Origin: Desulfovibrio ferrophilus
Lineage (GTDB): Bacteria > Desulfobacterota > Desulfovibrionia > Desulfovibrionales > Desulfovibrionaceae
Assembly (NCBI RefSeq): GCF_003966735.1
Contig: NZ_AP017378.1
Span: 3,120,905 to 3,184,904 of the forward strand
DNA: 64,000 nucleotides
Direction of reading: 5' to 3'
The notes beneath the pieces were generated by a model. The model made no database searches. It was given only the letters and a program-made list of their open reading frames with translations, and was not told the origin of the DNA. Shown in pieces: positions 46,806-55,381 of the stretch (the stretch's first letter is position 1; each line of letters starts with the position of its first letter). The translations under genes were made by a program, and so were the position numbers.

Positions 46806-47450
46806 TTATTCGGATTCGATGTTCAGGGTCACGTTGAAGGCAACGGCATAGAGATGGTGGAAGAAGTCCACATACTCCACAGTCACGTCATCGGGGACAT
46901 TGATGCGTGCCGGGGCGAAGTTGATGATGCCCTTGACCCCTGCGTCCACCAGATAGTTAGTGGCTCGCTGAGCCCGTTCGGGTGGGGTTGTGATAATGCC
47001 GATTTCGATGCCGATCTCATCGGCTTTTTCTTTCAGCCTGCGTGAGCAGATGACTTCCAGGCCCGAGACAATCTCCCCGATCTTGAATGGGTCGCAATCG
47101 AAGGCACCCACGATGTGGAAGCCACGCAGTTTGAACTCGCGGTGATTGAGGAGCGCCCGGCCAAGGTTTCCGATGCCGACCACGGCGGTCTTCCAGACCC
47201 GGTCGACTCCAAGAGCCTGTTTGATGCTGCTAATCAGGTCCTGGACATAATAGCCCACACCGCGCACACCAAACTCACCAAAATAGGCGAGGTCCTTGCG
47301 AATCTGAGAGGGGTTCACCGAGCAGGTCTTGGCCAGCAGCTCAGAGGAGATCACATCTTTGCCGTCACGCTGGAGGCTTTCCAGAACCTGGATGTAGACC
47401 GCCATGCGCTGGATGGTCGCTCTCGGGATATGTTGGCTTTTAAGAGTCAT
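46806..47450 (-). CDS. rex: Redox-sensing transcriptional repressor Rex
   Basis: 214 residues. The N-terminal winged helix includes IPRATIQRMAVYIQVLESL and VNPSQIRKDLAYFGEFGVRGVGY. The NAD-binding Rossmann domain starts at VVGIGNLGRALLNHREF near residue 90. Rex senses the NADH/NAD ratio and represses energy genes in anaerobes. It lies just downstream of the F0 ATP synthase genes, an arrangement known in Desulfovibrio, but a terminator and a Rex-like site separate it from atpE. Confidence 0.95.
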   Translation of the reverse strand: MTLKSQHIPRATIQRMAVYIQVLESLQRDGKDVISSELLAKTCSVNPSQIRKDLAYFGEFGVRGVGYYVQDLISSIKQALGVDRVWKTAVVGIGNLGRALLNHREFKLRGFHIVGAFDCDPFKIGEIVSGLEVICSRRLKEKADEIGIEIGIITTPPERAQRATNYLVDAGVKGIINFAPARINVPDDVTVEYVDFFHHLYAVAFNVTLNIESE

Positions 47451-47534
47451 TGCACCCTGATTCTAGCAGAGATTTGTGGAAAACAGGACCCTTATCACAC
47501 ATTTTTATGAAAAGTGCATTGGATTCTGTAAGTC

Positions 47535-47552
47535 ATGTGAAATTTTTAACAA
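47535..47552. promoter_or_regulatory. Rex-binding site candidate upstream of rex
   Basis: ATGTGAAATTTTTAACAA matches 16 of 18 positions of a canonical Rex palindrome (TTGTGAAATTTTTCACAA). It lies in the rex promoter region, 85 nt before its start, and would permit autoregulation. Confidence 0.55.
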
Positions 47553-47560
47553 AAAACGGG

Positions 47561-47590
47561 AAAAAGAAGGCCGTGACGAGCACGGCCTTC
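47561..47590 (-). terminator. Terminator after atpE
   Basis: GAAGGCCGTG (47566-47575) and CACGGCCTTC (47581-47590) pair perfectly with a 5-nt loop. On the minus strand five T follow. It ends the F0 transcript 20 nt after the atpE stop. Confidence 0.92.
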
Positions 47591-47609
47591 CTTGAAAGCG
47601 AGTTGCTCT

Positions 47610-47930
47610 TTACACGAAGGGGTTCGCGAACAGGAGCAGGAGGTTGACGACCAGGGCGTAAATAGCCAGGGACTCAACGAAGGCCAGACCCAGAATCAGC
47701 ATGACCTGGATTTTGCCGGAAGCCTCGGGGTTGCGGGCGGTGCCTTCACAAGCAGCCTTCAGGCCCAGGCCCTGGCCGATGCCACAACCAGCGGCGGCGA
47801 TAGCCATACCGATGGCGGAACCCCACATGATGTTGCCCAGGACTTCAGGGGCAGCGTCAGAAGCAAATGCCAGGGAGGCGATGGACAGCAGGGCCACGGT
47901 GTTCAGAGCGATCATCAGGAACTTACGCAT
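47610..47930 (-). CDS. atpE: ATP synthase F0 subunit c
   Basis: 106 residues from ATG 47930, with GAGGAG upstream. An N-terminal signal-like helix (residues 1-23) precedes the usual two-helix hairpin. The ion-binding carboxylate is Glu86 in [11 protein letters not shown]. Gln53, Ser87 and Tyr91 occupy the positions used for Na+ binding in Na+-type rings, but Leu88 replaces the usual Thr. The subunit forms the rotor ring. The F1 genes are not in this window, so the F0 genes are a separate cluster. Confidence 0.94.
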   Translation of the reverse strand: MRKFLMIALNTVALLSIASLAFASDAAPEVLGNIMWGSAIGMAIAAAGCGIGQGLGLKAACEGTARNPEASGKIQVMLILGLAFVESLAIYALVVNLLLLFANPFV

Positions 47931-48005
47931 GATATTCTCCTCAGAAATACAGGTTATATAAGGTTGGTCTATGACCATTTCCCCTAAGGTTAGCTAAGGC
48001 CGGTT

Positions 48006-48692
48006 CTAATGCGCGTGATCCAAGGAACCCTTCAGGTAGATCATGCCGAGCATGAAGAAGATGAAGGCCTGGATGAACTTGGCAAGCACGAACAGGAAGT
48101 ACATCGGCAGAGAGCCGACGACGGGTGCCAGCATGAACATCAGGATCAACACGATTTCCTCACCCTTGATGTTACCGAACAGTCGCAGAGTAAGCGAAAG
48201 CGGACGGGACAGGTGAGAGACGACTTCGATGATCATCATCAGCGGAGCCAGGGCGGGCATGGGGCCCATGAAGTGTTTGACGTAGCCGAAGCCCCACTTC
48301 TTGATGCCAATGTAGTTGTAGTACAGGAACAGGAACAGGGCCAACGCGGCGTTGGTGTTCACGTTCGCGGTCGGAGCATCGAGTCCGGGGATGAGGCCGA
48401 ACCAGTTGCAGGGCAGGATGAACAGGAACAGTGCGCAGATGACGGGGAAGATCTCACGACCTTTCTCGCCAATGTTTGCAACACAGAAGTCCTCTAGCCC
48501 TCCGATAATCAACTCGAAGGCGTTCTGCAATTTACCAGGGACCATCCGGAGCTTGCGGCTCGCCAGGAAGGACAGGGTAAAGAGCAGCAGCATGACGACC
48601 CAGGTGTAGGCTACATGCGTAGGAACGTGGATTCCGAGGGACTCGAGAGCCATCGGAACGATAAACATTGGGTGCGGAAGTCCACCTGCCAT
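48006..48692 (-). CDS. atpB: ATP synthase F0 subunit a
   Basis: 228 residues from ATG 48692, with AAGGAGG upstream. The stator Arg is in [17 protein letters not shown] near residue 165. [22 protein letters not shown] near 60 and [16 protein letters not shown]-type segments are also typical. It forms the two half-channels next to the c ring. It lies between atpI and atpE in the expected order. Confidence 0.95.
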   Translation of the reverse strand: MAGGLPHPMFIVPMALESLGIHVPTHVAYTWVVMLLLFTLSFLASRKLRMVPGKLQNAFELIIGGLEDFCVANIGEKGREIFPVICALFLFILPCNWFGLIPGLDAPTANVNTNAALALFLFLYYNYIGIKKWGFGYVKHFMGPMPALAPLMMIIEVVSHLSRPLSLTLRLFGNIKGEEIVLILMFMLAPVVGSLPMYFLFVLAKFIQAFIFFMLGMIYLKGSLDHAH

Positions 48693-48697
48693 TTCAG

Positions 48698-49123
48698 TTA
48701 CGCCTCCTTGATATTTTTCCCCCTCATCCGGGTAACTGCCCAGATGAGTACCGTAACCACAACCGTGGATAGACCGGCCAGCAACGCGATGACTGAGCTG
48801 CCACCCATGACGATCAACGCGTACAGGGCAACCCCGGTCAAGATCAGGCGTCCGTAGAACCGGAACAGCATCCCGGTGACGGCCGCCTGTTGTTTCTCCA
48901 AGACTCGATGCACGAACTTGGAGAGGAAATAAAAGTTCCAGCTGGCCAATACGGCTCCAGCTGCAAAATCGAACAGTCTGGGCCAAGCCCAGCCCCCTAT
49001 ACAACCAATGAGCACGACTACAAGGGTCAGCGCCAACTGGTTACGCACCAGGATTCGCGTTTCCTCATGAACGAACCCACGGCGATAGAGCCCGGCCTCA
49101 ATCTTCTGAATTATCCTTGTCAT
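48698..49123 (-). CDS. atpI: ATP synthase subunit I (AtpI)-like membrane protein
   Basis: 141 residues from ATG 49123, four hydrophobic helices. [20 protein letters not shown] and [15 protein letters not shown] match ATP synthase I proteins, which help assemble the c ring. It overlaps the end of atpZ by 26 nt and precedes atpB by 5 nt. The longer frame upstream lacks a ribosome site. Confidence 0.8.
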   Translation of the reverse strand: MTRIIQKIEAGLYRRGFVHEETRILVRNQLALTLVVVLIGCIGGWAWPRLFDFAAGAVLASWNFYFLSKFVHRVLEKQQAAVTGMLFRFYGRLILTGVALYALIVMGGSSVIALLAGLSTVVVTVLIWAVTRMRGKNIKEA

Positions 49124-49349
49124 CTGGCATCTCTGTACGTCGCTGCAGACGTTGGGCCTGTTCGTACACGTTTTTGAACCCGGCCGCAATTCCGATAAAC
49201 AGGAATATGAGCAGCATCACGGGCTTTGTGCCAAGCCACTTGTCCAGATAATACCCCATGGCAAGACCGACGAAAGTACAGACAACCATGTGGGTGCCTA
49301 GCGTACCAACGTCAACAACCAGATCGACTATCGGCTTTCTATTCTTCAT
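49098..49349 (-). CDS. atpZ: AtpZ/AtpI-family membrane protein
   Basis: 83 residues with two helices. VGTLGTHMVVCTFVGLAMGYYLDKWLGTKP and FLFIGIAAGFKNVYEQAQRL fit the ATPase gene-1 family found at the head of F0 operons, sometimes linked to Mg2+ or Ca2+ transport and ring assembly. ATG 49349 is preferred over an in-frame TTG five codons upstream. It is the first gene of the operon. The leader (49365-49568) contains a Rex-like half-site TTCACAA at about 49430. Confidence 0.8.
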   Translation of the reverse strand: MKNRKPIVDLVVDVGTLGTHMVVCTFVGLAMGYYLDKWLGTKPVMLLIFLFIGIAAGFKNVYEQAQRLQRRTEMPDDKDNSED

Positions 49350-49568
49350 ACTTTCCGTTTCCAAAGAGCGTTGTGACGCCTGCGGCTGTCCCGCTGGTTA
49401 TGGATCAAACCGCTTCGTTCAAACGTTCACAAACATCGCGGACCTACCACAGCAGAAGTGGCCTCGTCAACGGGAATTCACCCAATTGAGCCACGAAAGT
49501 GCGTTTTTTCACGATCGGTCCGTTGCCTGAAAACGTTGACGAAAATACCTGCATTTCAATGCTGAGGC

Positions 49569-51026
49569 TTAATCCTCGGGCAGGACGCAGGCATTGCCCT
49601 TGTAACTGAAGAAGAACTTCAGGGTCTTCTTGATCTTGTCGGAGAATATCTTTGGGCCGAGGTAACTCCCGGCCACACGCTTGTTGATCTCGGAGAGTGT
49701 CGGGTAGGGGTGGATGGCACCGGCCAGAGTGGAGAGTTTGACTCCTCCATTCTGTATGGCTACCCATTCTGAAATCAGCTCCCCTGCATGAGGACCAGCG
49801 ATTTGTATGCCTACGGGCTTGCCCTTGTCCAGCAGCAGCTTCAACTTGCCTCTGTTTTCCCCTTCTGCCAGGGCACGGTCGTTGCCTTCGAAATTTTCGG
49901 TCATGACTTCCACTTCGCGCCCGGCGGTCTGAGCAGACTTTTCGTTCAGCCCGATGGAGGCCAGCTCCGGCCATGTGTAGGTGCACCAGGGCATGTGGGT
50001 GTAATCGGCCTTGCGCGGCAGGCGGAAGATGGCGTTGGAAACCACGATGCCACCCTCATAACCTGCGGCGTGGGTGAATTGGTGTTGGCCCGTGACGTCC
50101 CCGGCCGCGAAAATATGCTTCTGGCTGGTGCGCATGCGGGAGTCCACGGGGATGCCCCGCTTGGTCATGTCAACGCCAATGGTTTCCAGGCCCAGTCCTG
50201 CGGTATTGGTGGTGCGGCCCAGGGCAACGAGCAAGACCTCTGCCCTAACGGTCTTTCGATCACCGTTGCCCAACTCGAATTCCACCTCGCGCTGGCCGTG
50301 GGCGTCACGTACCTCGATCACCGATGCCCCGAGGTGGAAGACCACGCCCTCGGCAGCCATGGCGTCCATTACAACACCAGCCATGTCCTGATCTTCCTTG
50401 GAAAGGATCTGGGTGCTGCGCTGGACGACTTCGACCCGGGTCCCCAGCCGGTTGAAGGCTTGGGCCATCTCGGTGGCAATGGGGCCAGCCCCGAGCACAA
50501 TCATGGACTCGGGCAGCTTCTTCAGGGAAAAAATCTGCTTGTTGGTAATAAACGGGGTCTGGTCCAGTCCTTTGAAGGGAGGGATTCCGGGTGAGGAACC
50601 GGTGGCAATGGCCCAGGTTCTGGCCGAGATGGTCTTGCCGCCGAAGGTGATGGAGTGTTCATCGGCAAAGCGGGCGTCACCGAATTCAACCTGGGCACCG
50701 AGTCCGCAGAATCGCTCCACGGAATCGTGGACCTGAATGGTCTCGATGACTTCGGCAATGCGCGCGGTCACCTTGGAAAAATCAACGGGAGGGATCTCCG
50801 GCTGAGGCAGGCCGAACCGGGAGGCGTTCTTCATTTGATGATAGACATGCGCCGAATGGATCAGGGTCTTGGAAGGCACGCAGCCATAGTGCAGGCAATC
50901 GCCGCCCAGTTTGTCGTCCTTTTCCACCAGCAGGGTCTTGGCCCCGAGCTGGGAACTGCCTGCCGCAATGGTCAACCCCGCAGCGCCGCCGCCGATGACA
51001 CCTATGTCATAATCATACTTGGTCAT
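49569..51026 (-). CDS. FAD-dependent pyridine nucleotide-disulfide oxidoreductase (mercuric reductase-like)
   Basis: 485 residues from ATG 51026. The FAD site is IGVIGGGAAGLTIAAG, the redox-active disulfide is in GGDCLHYGCVPSK, the NAD(P) site is VLGAGPIATEMAQAF near residue 175, and a second FAD motif is IFAAGDVTG near 310. The C-terminal dimer domain has HPYPTLSEI. There is no terminal Cys pair, so true mercuric reductase is unlikely; the relatives are dihydrolipoamide-dehydrogenase-like proteins of unknown substrate. It follows a TVP38 gene by 19 nt, a common pairing. Confidence 0.9.
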   Translation of the reverse strand: MTKYDYDIGVIGGGAAGLTIAAGSSQLGAKTLLVEKDDKLGGDCLHYGCVPSKTLIHSAHVYHQMKNASRFGLPQPEIPPVDFSKVTARIAEVIETIQVHDSVERFCGLGAQVEFGDARFADEHSITFGGKTISARTWAIATGSSPGIPPFKGLDQTPFITNKQIFSLKKLPESMIVLGAGPIATEMAQAFNRLGTRVEVVQRSTQILSKEDQDMAGVVMDAMAAEGVVFHLGASVIEVRDAHGQREVEFELGNGDRKTVRAEVLLVALGRTTNTAGLGLETIGVDMTKRGIPVDSRMRTSQKHIFAAGDVTGQHQFTHAAGYEGGIVVSNAIFRLPRKADYTHMPWCTYTWPELASIGLNEKSAQTAGREVEVMTENFEGNDRALAEGENRGKLKLLLDKGKPVGIQIAGPHAGELISEWVAIQNGGVKLSTLAGAIHPYPTLSEINKRVAGSYLGPKIFSDKIKKTLKFFFSYKGNACVLPED

Positions 51027-51045
51027 GAGAGATCTCCAAACATGG

Positions 51046-51741
51046 CTACAGGTCCTGGCTTTTGCCCTGGCGTTGTCGGATCCGGGTGATGATCTTCTTG
51101 GCAACAAGGGGAAACAGACCCAGCAGAACAAATGAAGCGATCAGGCTGGGGGACAGGATGCCCGAGAGCGAGTCGACGCGCCCCAGTTCCTTGCCGGCAT
51201 TCACATAGACCATGGTCCCTGGGAGCATGCCCAGCTGCGAAACCCAGTAGAAGCTGCGCAGGGGCATGGCGGTCAGGCCCATGGCCAGATTGATGACGAA
51301 AAAGGGGATGACCGGAATCAGGCGCACGGTGAAGAGGTAAAACGGCCCCTCGCTCTGGACCCCCTTGTTGATGGCGTCGAGCCGGTGACCGAATCTGCTT
51401 TGAACCCAGTCGCGCAGAATGAATCGGGCCGCAGTGCAGGCCAGAGTGGCACCGATGGTGCTGGCAAAAGAGATGACCAGCAGGCCTGTCCAGAATCCGA
51501 AGAGTGCACCACCAGCCAAGGTCAGTACTGCTGCTCCGGGCAGGGACATGGCCGTGGCCGTGACGTAGATCAGGAAATAGACTCCGAGCACGGAGCCCCG
51601 GTTGGCGGCGTACAGTGCTGCGAAGTCGGCTTGGCGGGATTTCAGGTAACCCAGCGTCAGGTACTGACCGAGGTCGAAGGCAAAGAACGCAATTGCCAGG
51701 AGAGCAATCACGATCAGCAGAGCCAGTTTCTTGGTGTTCAT
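51046..51741 (-). CDS. TVP38/TMEM64-family membrane protein
   Basis: 231 residues from ATG 51741 with about five helices. LPGAAVLTLAGGALFGFWTGLLV near residue 70 and RLIPVIPFFVINLAMGLTAMPLRSFYWVSQLGMLPGTMVYVNAG near 140 contain the conserved G-x-x-x-P and F-x-x-x-R-like features of the SNARE-associated (VTT/DedA-like) domain. The family is linked to lipid scrambling or flipping in other organisms. It shares an operon with the disulfide oxidoreductase. Confidence 0.88.
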   Translation of the reverse strand: MNTKKLALLIVIALLAIAFFAFDLGQYLTLGYLKSRQADFAALYAANRGSVLGVYFLIYVTATAMSLPGAAVLTLAGGALFGFWTGLLVISFASTIGATLACTAARFILRDWVQSRFGHRLDAINKGVQSEGPFYLFTVRLIPVIPFFVINLAMGLTAMPLRSFYWVSQLGMLPGTMVYVNAGKELGRVDSLSGILSPSLIASFVLLGLFPLVAKKIITRIRQRQGKSQDL

Positions 51742-51837
51742 CAGGTGGTTTCCCAGCAAAGGTTGTCCGGCTTTGGAGCCAGGTTCAGCAATACATTATT
51801 GTAGCAGAGAAGACGTGAGCTTGACCAGCCGCAGGGG

Positions 51838-52581
51838 ATGGCTTACCGCAATCAGATGTCCGCAGATACAGGGAAAGACAAGGGAAAACAGCCATCGAGC
51901 CAGGGCGAGGACCAATGCCGCCTGCTGGTGGCCGATGATGATCAGGCTGTGCGTGCGCTGGTGGCTCATCATTTTCGTGCTGCGCCGTGGCAGACTGTCT
52001 TTGCAGAGGATGGCCTGCAGGCCGCTGATCTCTATGAAGCTTCGGCCTTTGATCTGGTGCTCTTGGATCTGGAAATGCCTGGGGGAGGTGGTCAGTCCGC
52101 CGTATTGACCATGCGTCAGATCGAGCGCGCCAAGGACAGGCCCGCTGTGTCGATTCTTGCCTTGTCTGCCCATGCAGATGAGGTTGAATTTGAATTGCCC
52201 GAAGGTTTCGATGGCCTGATCGCCAAGCCTTTCAGTGCAGAGAAGTTGTTGCAAGAAGTGCGGCAGCGTTTGTGCCTCGCCCCGAAAGGGGAGCCTTCCG
52301 CCTTGTCCACGGACAAAGCCTTGCTGCACCTGATGCCCAAGGTAGCCGTGTCGTTGGCAGATCTTGGCGCCGAGGCTGGTGCTGCCTTGGAGGCCGAAGA
52401 TTATGTTGCTCTTGGGAAGGCCGGGCACACCATGCTGGGCACCGCATCCTGTTTCGGGATCGGCGAGGCTGCCAGTATTGCCCGGGATCTTGAGTTGGCG
52501 GCAAAAACAAAAAGCGCCGCTCTGGCGGCGGCAGCTCTGGAGCGTCTGCCGGATGTTCTGGGCAGGCTTCCGATCTCCTGA
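51838..52581 (+). CDS. Response regulator with C-terminal Hpt domain
   Basis: 247 residues. The receiver spans about 25-145 (VADDDQAVR, phospho-Asp in LVLLDLEMPGGGG, IAKPFS). The Hpt-like helical bundle spans about 165-245, with the phospho-His in LGKAGHTMLGTASCFG, close to the HxLKGxA consensus. It could relay phosphate from a hybrid kinase to a final regulator. No kinase is adjacent, but a LuxR-type regulator converges from the right, and a hybrid kinase without Hpt lies at 19305. Confidence 0.85.
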   Translation: MAYRNQMSADTGKDKGKQPSSQGEDQCRLLVADDDQAVRALVAHHFRAAPWQTVFAEDGLQAADLYEASAFDLVLLDLEMPGGGGQSAVLTMRQIERAKDRPAVSILALSAHADEVEFELPEGFDGLIAKPFSAEKLLQEVRQRLCLAPKGEPSALSTDKALLHLMPKVAVSLADLGAEAGAALEAEDYVALGKAGHTMLGTASCFGIGEAASIARDLELAAKTKSAALAAAALERLPDVLGRLPIS

Positions 52582-52591
52582 GGCACTCAGC

Positions 52592-53227
52592 CTAACTGAA
52601 TAATCCGTATTCGCGAATAAAGGCCAGCAATTCGCTGGCAGAGTCCAGCCCCAGCTTGCGAGTCAGGTTGGCTTTGTGCTTTTCCACGGTCTTGACGCTG
52701 ATGCACAGCTCACCAGCAATGGACTTGTTGCCCTTGCCCTCTGCTGCCAGACGGATAACCTGGAGTTCCCGTTCCGTAAGTTTGTCCAAAACCGATTTCT
52801 GGTTGTTGCCGATGCCTGTTCCCAGCAGGGTGATGGGAATCTCCGGACAGATATAGGTCTGGCCGCGCAGGACGGTTTCCATGGCTTGGACCAGAGTTGG
52901 GGCAGAGGTGCTCTTGAGGATGAAGCCGTCAGCACCTGCCGCCAGTGCTCCCCGGACAACGTCTTCACGCTTGTGCGCGGTCAGGGCCAGGATCTTGGTG
53001 CCGGGGAAACGGCGCTTGATGTCCCGGATGGCCAGGGTGCCATCCATGCGGGGCAGGGAGAGGTCCATAAGCACGATGTCAGGCTCAAGGCGCTCCACGA
53101 TACGCACGGCCTCGATGCCATCTCCGGCTTCACCGACGACGGAAAACGCTGAATACGCCTCGAGCAGGGTGCGAATCCCTTCCCGAACAATTTCATGATC
53201 CTCGACCAGGACCACAGTGCGTTTCAT
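52592..53227 (-). CDS. NarL/FixJ-type response regulator (REC-LuxR)
   Basis: 211 residues from ATG 53227, with AAAGGAG 7 nt upstream. The receiver has LVEDHEIVREGI, phospho-Asp in DIVLMDLSLPRMDG and ILKSTS. The LuxR-type helix-turn-helix at about 145-205 has LTERELQVIRLAAEGKGNKSIA and CISVKTVEKHKANL. It regulates transcription under an unknown kinase. Confidence 0.93.
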   Translation of the reverse strand: MKRTVVLVEDHEIVREGIRTLLEAYSAFSVVGEAGDGIEAVRIVERLEPDIVLMDLSLPRMDGTLAIRDIKRRFPGTKILALTAHKREDVVRGALAAGADGFILKSTSAPTLVQAMETVLRGQTYICPEIPITLLGTGIGNNQKSVLDKLTERELQVIRLAAEGKGNKSIAGELCISVKTVEKHKANLTRKLGLDSASELLAFIREYGLFS

Positions 53228-53293
53228 CGCGTCTCCTTTTGACTGTTCCTCAACCACCCAACAGTATTGATAAAAGCACAATACAAACGGGGT

Positions 53294-53340
53294 GACAAGC
53301 CCAAAACATTTCGGCTGTGTGGGGCTTGTCTGCTGATATC
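53294..53340. repeat. Hairpin between divergent regulator and small-protein genes
   Basis: GACAAGCCC (53294-53302) and GGGCTTGTC (53332-53340) pair perfectly around a 29-nt loop. It lies in the region shared by the promoters of the LuxR-type regulator (minus) and the small Cys-rich protein (plus). Confidence 0.45.
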
Positions 53341-53420
53341 AGGGGATTCCCCCATTGTCATTGCTTTGCGCCCGAATAGAGTATGCAGGATTATTCCATG
53401 AAAAGATGGGGGACCTTGGC

Positions 53421-53717
53421 ATGTGGAAGAGTATCTTTGTTTTCATTGTTTTTGCCGGGATCGCCTGGATGGTTTTGTGTTTAATGCCTTGTGAAGTGGG
53501 TGCAACTTCGTTGCATTGCGTGATCATGGAGGAATGCCAGAGGCAGGGCCTGGATGATCGTGAATGCCTGGCCCGATACGAACCCGAGTTGCTCAGTCAT
53601 ATCACCACCAATGTTCAGACGCTCAAGGCACCTTGTCAGTATTCGGCAGAATACTATCCGGTGCACAAGCCCCTGTGCGAGGCCGTCTGTGCACGTGTCG
53701 AAGAGTGGGGCTACTGA
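53421..53717 (+). CDS. Small membrane-anchored or secreted Cys-rich protein, unknown
   Basis: 98 residues from ATG 53421, with GGGGGA upstream. One hydrophobic helix (SIFVFIVFAGIAWMVLCLM) is followed by a soluble domain with Cys residues at CVIMEEC, DDREC, APC, LCEAVC. Even spacing suggests disulfide bonds in the periplasm. No family is recognised. In-frame starts upstream (53406 and 53355) lack good ribosome sites. A shared terminator follows after zwf. Confidence 0.65.
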   Translation: MWKSIFVFIVFAGIAWMVLCLMPCEVGATSLHCVIMEECQRQGLDDRECLARYEPELLSHITTNVQTLKAPCQYSAEYYPVHKPLCEAVCARVEEWGY

Positions 53718-53793
53718 GTTGATTGCCGGGTAGAGGCGATTTGGCCTGTCGTACGTGACAGGGATATCCCCTTCAGTGATGTGGACCATATCG

Positions 53794-53829
53794 AAAATCC
53801 CCCAGACCTTGATGGTCCAGGGGATTTTT
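53794..53829. terminator. Bidirectional terminator between the small Cys gene and zwf
   Basis: AAAATCCCC and GGGGATTTT enclose an inner GACC/GGTC stem with loop TTGAT, with T tracts on both strands. It lies 4 nt past the zwf stop. Confidence 0.85.
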
Positions 53830-53832
53830 GGC

Positions 53833-55377
53833 TTAGAACAGGGTATTGACCATTTCCAGTGCAGGGGGCGGCCCCCACGATCCGGCACTGTAGGGATGAA
53901 GATGCTCGCGCACGTCTCCGCATTCCTCGCACAACTCCAGAATGGGTGTCAGGAATCCCCAGCATAATTCCACGCTGTCCTGGCGCCAGAAAAGCATCTG
54001 GTCTCCCAGCATGCAGTCCAGCAGGACCTTTTCGTAGGCATCAAGCCCCTCGCCGCTTCCGGTGGCGAAATCAAAACTCATGGTCACGGGCGACAGGCAG
54101 GGTTTGGCACCCGGAGCCTTGGTTTGGAAGGTCAGCGAAATGGAGTTTTCCGGATGGATATCCATCACCAGTCGGTTGCCCGCGATGTCCTGCCCCAGAA
54201 CATCTCGGAACATGGAGTGCGGCACTTCGCGGAACTGGACCACGATGCGCGTGATCTTCTCGCGCAGGCGTTTGCCGCTCATGATGTGAAACGGCACGCC
54301 CTGCCAGCGCCAGTTGTCCACCCAGACCCGCATCATGGCAAAGGTCGGCGTCTTGGAATTCGGGGCAACATCAGGCTCCTGCCGATAGCCCAGGACGGCT
54401 TTACCGTTCATGGTTCCTGGGCCGTATTGGCCAAGAATCAGATCGTCCCGCAACCGTTCGGGGGCAAAAGGCCGTAGTGATCGATAGACCTTTGATTTTT
54501 CGTCACGCACCCGGTCCGCCGCAAACAGGGATGGCGGTTCCGCCGCCACCAGCGCCAGAATCTGCATCATGTGGTTCTGAAACATGTCCCTCAAGACGCC
54601 GGCCTGTTCGTAGTATCCGGCGCGGTGTTCCACTCCCAGTTGCTCGGATGAGGCGCAGGTCACGTATTCGATATACTGGCGGTTCCAGACCGGCTCGAAA
54701 ATGGAGTTGGCAAACCGGAACATCAGGATGTTCTGGATGGTTTCCTTGGCCAGATAATGGTCGATTCGAAAAATCTGATGTTCGGCGAAGTGCGCATCCA
54801 GAGTGATGTCCAGGTGGCGGGCTGAGGGCAAATCGCGCCCAAAGGGCTTTTCCACCACAATGCGGGCAAAGGAGCTGGCTTTCTCGTGGGTCAGTCCGAC
54901 TTGTCCGAGCCGTGTGGCGATGGCCTCGTATACGGTCGGAGGGGTGGCGAGGTAGAAGATGCGGTTGTCTCTGGTACTGAATTCTTCACGTTGGTTGTCG
55001 AGCATTGTTTTCAGGGCGCCAAATCCCTGGGACTCATCGTAATCCAGTTGCTGATAGAACAGGCGGGATTCGATTTGATCCCAAAGGGCGGTGTCGAAGT
55101 TGTCTTGTGTGGACATGGCCTCACGCATGCGTGTTCTGAACTGGTCAGTACTCAGGTCCGTGCGCGCCGCACCGGTGATGGTGTAGGCCTCGGGCAAGCC
55201 ACCATTGCAGGCAAGATTGTAGAGTGCGGGCATCAGTTTGCGAGCGGTGAGATCACCGGATGCCCCGAAGATGACCAGGGCACACGGCGCAGGACGCTGG
55301 GTCAGTACGCAATGTGCTGTGATCTCCTCGGTCTTGCGGATTGCCTGTGCGGTGATGTGGGCTGTTGTTTCGTCCAT
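53833..55377 (-). CDS. zwf: Glucose-6-phosphate 1-dehydrogenase
   Basis: 514 residues from ATG 55377. The NADP site is VIFGASGDLTARKLMPALYNL near residue 36. The catalytic region IDHYLAKETIQNILMFRFAN near 210 carries the substrate-binding His-Tyr-x-x-Lys. It oxidises glucose-6-phosphate and makes NADPH. It lies 4 nt after gnd on the same strand and ends the oxygen-defence block. An in-frame ATG at 55407 would overlap gnd. Confidence 0.95.
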   Translation of the reverse strand: MDETTAHITAQAIRKTEEITAHCVLTQRPAPCALVIFGASGDLTARKLMPALYNLACNGGLPEAYTITGAARTDLSTDQFRTRMREAMSTQDNFDTALWDQIESRLFYQQLDYDESQGFGALKTMLDNQREEFSTRDNRIFYLATPPTVYEAIATRLGQVGLTHEKASSFARIVVEKPFGRDLPSARHLDITLDAHFAEHQIFRIDHYLAKETIQNILMFRFANSIFEPVWNRQYIEYVTCASSEQLGVEHRAGYYEQAGVLRDMFQNHMMQILALVAAEPPSLFAADRVRDEKSKVYRSLRPFAPERLRDDLILGQYGPGTMNGKAVLGYRQEPDVAPNSKTPTFAMMRVWVDNWRWQGVPFHIMSGKRLREKITRIVVQFREVPHSMFRDVLGQDIAGNRLVMDIHPENSISLTFQTKAPGAKPCLSPVTMSFDFATGSGEGLDAYEKVLLDCMLGDQMLFWRQDSVELCWGFLTPILELCEECGDVREHLHPYSAGSWGPPPALEMVNTLF

Positions 55378-55381
55378 GGCG

